Assembly (NCBI GenBank): GCA_013298335.1
Contig: JAAFHI010000006.1
Span: 1-19,221, forward strand
Length of the DNA stretch: 19,221 bases
Direction: 5' to 3'
Source of the DNA: Actinomycetota bacterium
GTDB taxonomy: Bacteria > Acidobacteriota > Blastocatellia > Chloracidobacteriales > Chloracidobacteriaceae
This document shows positions 13,020-19,221 of this stretch, piece by piece. The position numbers were made by a program, and so were the translations under genes. The notes under the pieces are model-generated. The model saw only the letters and a program-made list of their open reading frames with translations, had not been told where the DNA came from and ran no database searches. Numbering within the stretch: the stretch's first letter is position 1; the number at the start of each line of letters is the position of its first letter.

Positions 13020-16000
13020 ATGAACTTCGTAAAAACGCTCGGGTTGTCGTCGGCGCTGGGGCTCTCGGTCTTCCTCTGGCTGAATGGCGGACACTTTTCG
13101 CCGGTCGTGGCGCGGGCGCAGTCCCAGGTTGAAACCCGGCTCGAAGCCGGGAAGACGATCACCCGTGACCTGAAGGGCGGGGAGGTCGCGTCCTATCCGG
13201 TACGACTTGAACCCGGCGGCATGCTCGACGCGGTGGCGGTTCAAAAGGGAATCGACGTGACGCTGCGGCTGATCGGGCCGGATGGAAAACCGCTCGTCGA
13301 GGCCGTCAGTCGCCGGGGCGCGGAGGACGAGACCGCCCGGATCGGTTTCATTTCCAATGCCGACGCCGACTATCGTCTGGAGGTCGTGGCGTTCGAGAAA
13401 GACGCCAGGCCGGGGAAATTCGATCTTTCGCTGCTTGAACTTCGGCAAGCCTCGGAAAATGACCGGCTTCGAATCAAGGCGAGGGGGCTGTTCGGGCAGG
13501 CAGTCGCGCAGGCCGAGGCGCGGAAGTTCGACGCGGCGCTGCCGAAAGCCGAGGAATCCGTTCTCCTGTTCGAACGGGTGCTCGGCTCCGATCACCTTGA
13601 AACCGCTTCCGCCGTCAACGTGCTTGCCCAGATTCTTCAGGCGAAGCAGGAGTACGCGAAAGCCGAGCCGCTGTTTCTGCGGGCGCTGGCGATTCGCGAA
13701 AAACAGCTCGGCGCGGACCATCGCGACGTGGCCTGGAGCCGGAACAATCTGGGGCTGTTCTACAAAACCAGAGGCGATTTCGGAAAAGCCGACCCGTACT
13801 ACCAGCAGGCCATCGCCATGCTCGAACGCCAGCCCGGCGCGGATCGCCTCAATCTGGCCGAATTTCTCAACAATCTGGCCGTCCTCAACCGCGTCCGGGG
13901 CGATTACGCGAAGGCCGAGCCGCTGTATCTCCGGTCGCTCGCCATCCGGGAAAGTGAACTGCCCGCCGACCACCTCGATATCGCCCTGAGCCTCAACAAT
14001 CTGGCGCTGCTCTACAACTACCGGGGCGATTACGCGAAGGCCGAGCCGCTCTTTCTGCGTTCGCAGGCGATTTATGAAAAGCGGTACGGCAAGGATCATC
14101 CCGACGTGGCGGCGGCGCTGAACAATCTCGCGCTGCTCTACAAGTCGATGGGGAACTATCCGCAGGCCGAGCCGCTGTACCTCCGGGCGCTGGCCATCAA
14201 GGAAAAACAGTGGGGGCCGGATCACCCCGACGTGGCGCTCAGTCTGAACAACCTTGCCACGCTCTATCAGGCGACCGAGGCGTATGACAAAGCCGAGCCG
14301 CTCCTCCGGCGCGCGCTGGCGATTCGGGAAAAGAGCCTCGGCCCGGAGCATCCGCTGGTCGGAACCAGCCTCATCAATCTGGCTTTGGTCTATCTCCTCA
14401 AAGGCGATCTGGAGAAAGCCGAGCCATTGTTCGCCCGAGGGGTGGCGGTTTTCGAGAAGCAGGCCCCTGATCATCCCCAGTTGGCGATCGGGTTGAACAA
14501 CTGGGGCGGGAAATACCTGATGGCGGGAGATTTCCGGAAAGCCGAAGCCCTGATGCTCCGGTCGTTCGACATGCGCGAGCGGGTGCTCAACGCGGACCAT
14601 CCCGACGTGGCGAACAGTCTGGTCAATCTGGCGCGGCTCTACCGGGTCATGGGGAATCCGTCGAAAGCCGTGACTTACGCCACCCGCGCCAATGCCGTCA
14701 TGGAGCGCGATTTTCTGCGCAATCTCGTCGCCGGTTCGGAGCAGCAAAAGGTTTTGTATCTGAAGCGGACCGCCACCTACGCCGACACGACCATCTCGCT
14801 GCACGTCGGCTCGGCGCCGAACGACCCGGAAGCCGCGAAAGCGGCGCTCTCGGTGATTCTGCAACGCAAGGGCCGGGCGCTCGACATCATGTCGCGCAAC
14901 ATCGAGGCGCTGCGGGCGCGGGCCACGCCCGAAGACCGGGCGCTGCTCGACGAACTGGCCGTCACCCAGACGAAACTGGCCAACCTGCTGGTGCGGGTTC
15001 CCGAGGGAAAAGCGGCGCAGGGCTACAAGGATCAGGTCACGGCGCTTGAAACCCAGGTGGACAAACTTCAGGCCGACATCGGGGCGCGCAGCGCGAGTTT
15101 CCGGCTGCAAAGCCTGCCGGTGACACTCGATGCGGTCCAGCGGGCCGTCCCGGAAGACGCCGCGCTGGTCGAGTTCGCCTTTTTCCGGCCCTACGACGCG
15201 GCGATGAACACCTATGGCGCGCCGCGCTTCGTGGCCTACGTCCTGAATCACACCGGCGATCCGAAGTGGGTCGATCTCGGCGAGGCCGGGCCCATCCAGT
15301 CGGCCATCGAACGGCTGCGGCAGTCGTTCACCATCGCCGACGCCGAGGCGAAGCGCGACCTCCGGCCACTGGCGCGGGCGGTCGATCAACTGGTCATGGA
15401 ACCGGTTCGGCGACTGCTCGGCGACCGCAAGCGGCTGCTGATTTCACCGGACGGCGTCCTCAACCTGGTGCCGTTCGCGGCGCTCGTGGATGAAAACAAC
15501 CAGTATCTCGTCGAACGCTATTCGATGAGCTACCTGAGCAGCGGACGCGACCTGCTCCGCCTTCAGGAGAAAACCGGCCAGCCGTCGCCGCCGCTCGTGT
15601 TCGCCGACCCCGATTTCGGCGCGGCGTCAGGGCCGTCGCTGGGGCTGCTCGCCGGAATCACCATTTCGCGGTTGCCGGTCACCGCCGTCGAGGCCGCCGC
15701 CATCCGCCGGATTTTCCCCGACGCGAAAGTCCGCCAGCGGGCCGAGGCGACGGAAACCGCGCTCAAGGCGGTTCACGGTCCCCGGATTCTCCACGTCGCG
15801 ACCCACGGCTTTTTTTTCAAGGCGGAAACCGAGGCGCCCGAGCCGGAAGCGATGGCCGGCGCGAACCGCAAGCTCACCCACGGTCCGGAAAGCGCCGGTC
15901 CGACCTGGACGCAACTCAACCAGCCGCTCGTCCAGTCGGGACTGGTCATGGCGGGCGTCAATCTCCGCCGCGCCGAAACCGGTGACGACGGGGTGTTCAC

Positions 16001-16352
16001 CGCGATGGAAGCCGCCGGGCTCGACCTGTTCGGGACGGAACTGGTGACGCTGTCGGCGTGCGATTCCGGGGTCGGCGAAATCCGGACCGGCGACGGCGTC
16101 TACGGGTTGCGCCGCGCGCTGGTGCTGGCCGGTTCCGAAACCCAGATGATCAGCCTCTGGCCGGTGTCCGATCGCGGCACCGGCGAACTCATGGCGAAGT
16201 ACTACACGCTCCTCAAAGCAGGCGAAGGGCGCGGTGAGGCACTCCGCAACGTCCAACTCGCCATGCTCAAGGACCCCAGGCGCCGCCATCCCTACTACTG
16301 GGCCAGTTTCATCCAGTCCGGCGAATGGGCGAACATGGCGGGAAAACGGTGA
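13020..16352 (+). CDS. Secreted TPR-repeat CHAT-domain protein (caspase-like peptidase)
   Basis: I place the start at ATG 13020, after AAGGTG, giving 1110 residues; an in-frame GTG at 12984 adds 12 residues before what looks like a signal peptide (MNFVKTLGLSSALGLSVFLW). Residues about 38-145 form a beta-sandwich of the PPC kind (ITRDLKGGEVASYPVRLEPG). Ten TPRs of about 42 residues follow at 150-570, with the repeated core LNNLALLY, GDYAKAEPL, ALAIREK, DHPD. A helical link leads to a CHAT domain at about 790-1105, with HVATHGFF (H929) and LSACDSGVGE (C1014) as the catalytic pair. It ends with SLWPVSDRGT and HPYYWASFIQSGEW, typical of the family. CHAT is a caspase-fold peptidase. Here it is exported, so it acts outside the cytoplasm. 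It follows the sigma/kinase/DUF4384 genes across a 522-base gap and may have its own promoter. Confidence 0.94.
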   Translation: MNFVKTLGLSSALGLSVFLWLNGGHFSPVVARAQSQVETRLEAGKTITRDLKGGEVASYPVRLEPGGMLDAVAVQKGIDVTLRLIGPDGKPLVEAVSRRGAEDETARIGFISNADADYRLEVVAFEKDARPGKFDLSLLELRQASENDRLRIKARGLFGQAVAQAEARKFDAALPKAEESVLLFERVLGSDHLETASAVNVLAQILQAKQEYAKAEPLFLRALAIREKQLGADHRDVAWSRNNLGLFYKTRGDFGKADPYYQQAIAMLERQPGADRLNLAEFLNNLAVLNRVRGDYAKAEPLYLRSLAIRESELPADHLDIALSLNNLALLYNYRGDYAKAEPLFLRSQAIYEKRYGKDHPDVAAALNNLALLYKSMGNYPQAEPLYLRALAIKEKQWGPDHPDVALSLNNLATLYQATEAYDKAEPLLRRALAIREKSLGPEHPLVGTSLINLALVYLLKGDLEKAEPLFARGVAVFEKQAPDHPQLAIGLNNWGGKYLMAGDFRKAEALMLRSFDMRERVLNADHPDVANSLVNLARLYRVMGNPSKAVTYATRANAVMERDFLRNLVAGSEQQKVLYLKRTATYADTTISLHVGSAPNDPEAAKAALSVILQRKGRALDIMSRNIEALRARATPEDRALLDELAVTQTKLANLLVRVPEGKAAQGYKDQVTALETQVDKLQADIGARSASFRLQSLPVTLDAVQRAVPEDAALVEFAFFRPYDAAMNTYGAPRFVAYVLNHTGDPKWVDLGEAGPIQSAIERLRQSFTIADAEAKRDLRPLARAVDQLVMEPVRRLLGDRKRLLISPDGVLNLVPFAALVDENNQYLVERYSMSYLSSGRDLLRLQEKTGQPSPPLVFADPDFGAASGPSLGLLAGITISRLPVTAVEAAAIRRIFPDAKVRQRAEATETALKAVHGPRILHVATHGFFFKAETEAPEPEAMAGANRKLTHGPESAGPTWTQLNQPLVQSGLVMAGVNLRRAETGDDGVFTAMEAAGLDLFGTELVTLSACDSGVGEIRTGDGVYGLRRALVLAGSETQMISLWPVSDRGTGELMAKYYTLLKAGEGRGEALRNVQLAMLKDPRRRHPYYWASFIQSGEWANMAGKR

Positions 16353-16363
16353 GGGCGGGGAAA

Positions 16364-16427
16364 GGATGAAGGATGAAGGCGGAAGGATGAAAAAGAAAAG
16401 GATGAGGGATGAAGGATGAGGGATGAA
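16364..16427 (+). repeat. Degenerate GGATGAA heptamers after the CHAT gene
   Basis: Seven copies of GGATGAA or GGATGAG begin at 16364, 16371, 16385, 16400, 16407, 16414 and 16421. They lie inverted relative to the TTCATCC run at 16489, so transcripts through both could form a long stem between the two convergent genes. Confidence 0.85.
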
Positions 16428-16488
16428 AAAAACCGGCTGAAATTTGAAGAAAAGACTTGACGGGAAAAACCGAAAACCGACCATTTCC

Positions 16489-16579
16489 TTCATCCTTCAT
16501 CCTTCATCCTTCATCCTTCATCCTTCATCCTTCATCCTTCATCCTTCATCCTTCATCCTTCATCCTTCATCCTTCATCC
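16489..16579 (-). repeat. Thirteen perfect tandem heptamers (TTCATCC / GGATGAA)
   Basis: The 91 bases are exactly 13 units of 7 bases with no variation. On the minus strand the unit is GGATGAA, and the glycosyltransferase runs into it and stops there (its last residues are RMKDEG). Perfect identity suggests recent expansion by slippage, like the heptamer arrays of cyanobacteria. Confidence 0.97.
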
Positions 16580-17777
16580 GCCCGGCGACTGTTTCTTCGA
16601 TGATTTCGGATGCACGGCCCACCCCGCCGAACGGGTTCAGGGATTCACCGAACGCCTTTGCCTGTTTTCGAAACGCACCATTTGAGAGGACGTGGGTCAT
16701 GGCCTGGGCGAGCCGGTCGGCGGTACAGGACCGGAACGGCAGGGGTGGCGGTCCGAGGCCCAGTTCCGAGACGCGAAGGCCGTGGTAATGCTGGTCGCCC
16801 AGATGCGGGACGATGATCTGCGGGACGCCGGCAATCGCCGCCGAAGCCAGCGTGCCGACTCCGCCGTGATGGATGACCAGGGACAGGCGTGGGAAAAGCG
16901 TGGCGTGCGGCGCGTCCCCGACGATGAAGCACCCGTCCGGCGGTTCGACTTCGCCCAATCCCGACCAACCGGTGCTGATGAGCAGCCGTTGCCCCGCCTT
17001 TCGGGCCGCCCCGGTCAGCAGGTTCAGGACCAGGCGGGGATTCCGGTGTTTCATGCTCCCGAATCCGGCATACACCGGGGGCGGACCGGCCTCCAGAAAC
17101 GCAGTCAATTCCGGTGTCAGTTCCCGCCGGTCCGGAAGCCGCCAGAGGCCCGTGAGGTGATGACGGCCCGCATCGCCCGGAATCGGAAGCAGCCTCGGCT
17201 CAACCGCCAGCAGCAACGTTCCGGAGTGGGCAAGGTATTCGTAAATACTTGAAGGCGCTGGACATCCGAGCTTTCGACGCTCCCGAATCAAAGGCCCGCC
17301 CAGTACCGGAATCATTGCATCCTGAAGCCACCACAGGCTTCGGTGCATCCACGGCGGGAAGCTCCGAACCGGGAAACTGAGCGGGGGCAGTTCGGTCGAG
17401 CGCAAATAAACGGGACTGAACACGCCGTAGAAATACGGGATGCGGAGCGTTTCCGCCACCGACGGTGCGGCCAGGTGGAGCATCGCGCCGACCACCGCGT
17501 CGGCACCGGCGCAGGCTTCGAGAAGCGAGGAAAACTGCTCGGGAACATGCTGAAAGACTTTCCGGAGCGTTCTGAACTCGTTCTGGGTACCGTCGAAGAA
17601 GTTCCCGAAGTCCGGTCCGGCACGGTGAAAAGGAAAGCCGAGTGCCCGTATCCGGTCGCCAAAATTGTCCGGGGCAGAGAAAACGACCTGGTGGTTGCGG
17701 TGACGCAGGGTTTCCCCAAGCGCCAGCATGGGCTCGACGTCACCCCGGCTTCCGAATGTCGCCAGTACGATTTTCAA
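16560..17777 (-). CDS. Family 1 (UGT/MGT-type) glycosyltransferase
   Basis: The 405-residue protein begins MKIVLATFGSRGDVEPMLAL, the GT-B N-terminal motif of the sterol and antibiotic glucosyltransferases, read from TTG at 17777. No earlier ATG gives a better start and the ribosome binding site is weak. The C-terminal donor site is clear: HHGGVGTLASAAIAGVPQI followed by VPHLGDQHYHG, binding a UDP-sugar. Length is normal. Such enzymes move a sugar to a small hydrophobic acceptor (lipid, sterol-like or polyketide), on the cytoplasmic side. The acceptor is not predictable. The gene is alone and convergent with the CHAT gene. Its final six codons come from the heptamer array, which looks to have replaced or extended the original end. 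Confidence 0.9.
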   Translation of the reverse strand: MKIVLATFGSRGDVEPMLALGETLRHRNHQVVFSAPDNFGDRIRALGFPFHRAGPDFGNFFDGTQNEFRTLRKVFQHVPEQFSSLLEACAGADAVVGAMLHLAAPSVAETLRIPYFYGVFSPVYLRSTELPPLSFPVRSFPPWMHRSLWWLQDAMIPVLGGPLIRERRKLGCPAPSSIYEYLAHSGTLLLAVEPRLLPIPGDAGRHHLTGLWRLPDRRELTPELTAFLEAGPPPVYAGFGSMKHRNPRLVLNLLTGAARKAGQRLLISTGWSGLGEVEPPDGCFIVGDAPHATLFPRLSLVIHHGGVGTLASAAIAGVPQIIVPHLGDQHYHGLRVSELGLGPPPLPFRSCTADRLAQAMTHVLSNGAFRKQAKAFGESLNPFGGVGRASEIIEETVAGRMKDEG

Positions 17778-17868
17778 GGTGCGTGCCCCGCAAGGAAGAT
17801 TGAAGTTCCGGAAAGCGGATCATTCTAAATCAGTCCACACGAGATTGAGACACTTCAAAGGATGGAAA

Positions 17869-18073
17869 TGTTTTGCGGCTTGCCGCCCGATGTGCGGAAT
17901 GGCTTTGCCTTTCCGCCACGCGTCCCCCTTCAATCTCGCGAGGGGCTGCGCCCCGAGCGGATATATCGGGCTGAAGCCCTCAATTCTTTGGGGTGACCGA
18001 TGCGGAAAGGCAGAGCCATTCCGCACATCAGGCGGCACAGCCGCGCTTGTACCAATCCCACAGGGTCTGATTT
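17869..18073. repeat. Nested palindromic REP-like element
   Basis: The outer flanks (17869-17879 and 18040-18073) match the short repeat at 12533-12580; where that copy has a TGT loop, this one has 160 bases. The inserted part is itself an inverted repeat: 17875-17916 pairs with 18002-18044, with two mismatches and one extra base. Its interior holds hairpins such as GGGGC-TGC-GCCCC and GGGCT-GA-AGCCC. Together with the terminator at 18111 it fills most of the 537-base gap between divergent genes; no protein is supported there. Confidence 0.75.
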
Positions 18074-18110
18074 AGCCGGTACAGCCGGAAAAAAACGACC
18101 AGCCGGTTTC

Positions 18111-18144
18111 CCGCCTTCGGTATGCCCGATGGGCGGTTTTTTTT
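18111..18144 (+). terminator. Rho-independent terminator, plus strand, without an obvious upstream gene
   Basis: CCGCC and GGCGG (18111-18115, 18132-18136) with an inner TCGG/CCGA stem and a TATGC loop, followed by eight T. The nearest upstream gene on this strand is the CHAT gene, 1.8 kb away, with the opposite-strand glycosyltransferase between. Confidence 0.75.
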
Positions 18145-18288
18145 GTCTCCGGAATTTTTTTTGAGGGAATGCGTCACCGAAATCCGACTTACTGAGTAGA
18201 CGGTTTTTCGAACAGTCGGTCGTCCTGAACGCTGCCATCCAGAGGGGCCTTTGCGGTGGTGGTCACCTTGCCGTTTTTCGAGAATCCG

Positions 18289-18308
18289 TCACCTCCTTTT
18301 TCAGGTGA
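18289..18308 (+). promoter_or_regulatory. Hairpin masking the ribosome binding site, with a 16S-tail-like arm
   Basis: TCACCT (18289-18294) pairs perfectly with AGGTGA (18303-18308), and AGGTG is the ribosome binding site of the gene starting at 18315. The left arm with its next bases, TCACCTCCTTTT, is nearly the sequence at the 3' end of 16S rRNA. This would hold the site closed until something opens the stem. Confidence 0.5.
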
Positions 18309-18314
18309 CCCGCC

Positions 18315-19221
18315 ATGTCGTTCCGTCCACGTATCCTTCTCATTCTCTTTGTTTTGTCGGCGCTTCTTGTTTCGGTGGGGCTGCCCTGGCTGGTTGCACC
18401 GAAAACCGTGTCGGCAAAAATCGGCGCGCCGACGGCGAGCGCGTCAGAGATGTGGGGAACGATCAGTCCCGAAAATGCGCTGGGGCGCCTGATGCCGGGC
18501 GAGGCCCGACCGGTCGGCGCGAGTGGCCGGGTTTCGGCGGGGCGACCGGGGCAAATCACCAACGGCGTGGTCTTCGCGGGCGACGTGCCGCAACTGATCG
18601 CGGCGTTGCGCGACGTGAACGTAGACACGATTTACCTCAATCCGGGCGGGACCTACACGCTGACCGCGCCCGACAACGGCGTTGACGGCATCAACGGGCT
18701 TCCCGACATCAACCACGGCGTGACCATCTACGGACGCAACGCCACCATCCGGCGCGATCCCTCCGCGCCGGCCTTTCGCTTTTTCCACGTTTCGGGGCCG
18801 AATAATCCCGGGATTCCGGTCAATCCCTCCAACGCAGGCGCGCTTTTTTTGAATGATCTGACGCTGACCGGCGGCATTGCGCGCGGCGGAAAGGGCGGCG
18901 ACTCGCAGAATCCCGGCGGCGGCGGGGCGGGAATGGGCGGGGCCATTTTCAACAATGGCGGAGTGGTCATTCTGACCCACTGCAAACTGATCGGGAACCG
19001 GGCTGAGGGCGGGGCCGCCGGGGTTGGGACAGACCCCTACGGCTATGGCGGCGGCGGCGGTCTGGGCGGCAATGGCGGAAGCGGAAATCGGCTTTTTTCG
19101 GCTCAGGGTTTTACCGTGACCTCGGGCGGCGGCGGCGGAAGCGGCGGCAATGGCGGAAACGGATTTTTGGGCAGCGGTGGCGGTGGCGGCGCGGGACTAT
19201 TCGCCTGTGGCGCGAGCGGCA
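18315..19221 (+). CDS. Secreted Gly-rich beta-helix surface protein (partial, 3' end off window)
   Basis: The first 302 residues are visible. A signal peptide (RILLILFVLSALLVSVGLPW) is followed by a segment typical of right-handed beta-helix surface proteins: VPQLIAALRDVNVDTIYLN, PGGTYTLT and VTIYGRNATI, then FLNDLTLTGGIARGG and GGAIFNNGGVVILTHCKLIG. From about residue 195 the sequence is dominated by Gly runs (GGGGGSGGNGGNG), like polymorphic outer-membrane and other repeat-rich proteins. The start at ATG 18315 is supported by AGGTG upstream. Such proteins are exported and often serve in adhesion or form fibres; the C-terminal anchor is not seen. It is divergent from the glycosyltransferase, and its translation may be controlled by the hairpin just before it. 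Confidence 0.8.
   Translation, partial: MSFRPRILLILFVLSALLVSVGLPWLVAPKTVSAKIGAPTASASEMWGTISPENALGRLMPGEARPVGASGRVSAGRPGQITNGVVFAGDVPQLIAALRDVNVDTIYLNPGGTYTLTAPDNGVDGINGLPDINHGVTIYGRNATIRRDPSAPAFRFFHVSGPNNPGIPVNPSNAGALFLNDLTLTGGIARGGKGGDSQNPGGGGAGMGGAIFNNGGVVILTHCKLIGNRAEGGAAGVGTDPYGYGGGGGLGGNGGSGNRLFSAQGFTVTSGGGGGSGGNGGNGFLGSGGGGGAGLFACGASG

Noticed and set aside
13480..14730. Tandem DNA repeats of about 126 bases
   Set aside because: They are the coding repeats of the TPR protein, not a separate element.
12771..15389. An 872-codon open frame on the minus strand opposite the TPR region
   Set aside because: It mirrors the TPR repeats and has no recognisable domain; it is a shadow of the CHAT gene.
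13020..16352. CHAT protein as a cytoplasmic anti-phage effector
   Set aside because: Its signal peptide points to export, and no nuclease, gasdermin or Cas gene is nearby; a role in the envelope is more likely.
16489..16579. CRISPR array
   Set aside because: Units are 7 bases with no spacers; this is a simple tandem repeat.

Overview
The window is high-GC bacterial DNA with many GTG and TTG starts. Its gene set suggests an acidobacterium, perhaps Blastocatellia: a TIGR02999-type sigma factor next to a Ser/Thr kinase, DUF4384 proteins, a secreted TPR-CHAT protein, a secreted hydrolase with FG-GAP-like repeats, and many REP-like palindromes. This placement is inferred from gene content; there is no rRNA or other marker gene here.

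Layout. Bases 1-1061 (minus) hold the 5' part of a crotonase/acrylyl-CoA reductase fusion whose crotonase half is short. Bases 1701-3277 (plus) hold a small metal-handling group: a possible leader peptide, a Cys/Met-rich membrane protein, an exported HMA metal-binding protein, and a second Cys-rich membrane protein that looks like a diverged copy of the first. Bases 3381-5338 are mobile-element debris. An IS630-like transposase reading frame has been split by a 1.4-kb TnpB element on the minus strand, and a different TnpB-type right-end hairpin lies just downstream. A TTG-started PhoD-like phosphatase (5508-6890) and a secreted alpha/beta hydrolase with five C-terminal repeats (7031-8692) follow.

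The central block, 9153-16352 (plus), is a sigma factor, a membrane Ser/Thr kinase with a DUF4384-like sensor (4-base overlap with the sigma gene), a secreted DUF4384 protein (13-base gap), a large palindromic repeat, and a 1110-residue secreted TPR-CHAT protease-like protein with its His-Cys dyad present. I infer a signalling module: envelope sensing by the kinase, control of the sigma factor, and secreted effectors. It is the best candidate here for an undescribed system.

Downstream, a convergent family-1 glycosyltransferase (16560-17777, minus) has its stop codon inside a run of 13 GGATGAA heptamers. A nested palindromic repeat related to the one before the CHAT gene lies at 17869-18073, followed by a plus-strand terminator. 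The window ends inside a secreted Gly-rich beta-helix protein (18315 onward) whose ribosome binding site is paired with a sequence resembling the 16S rRNA tail.
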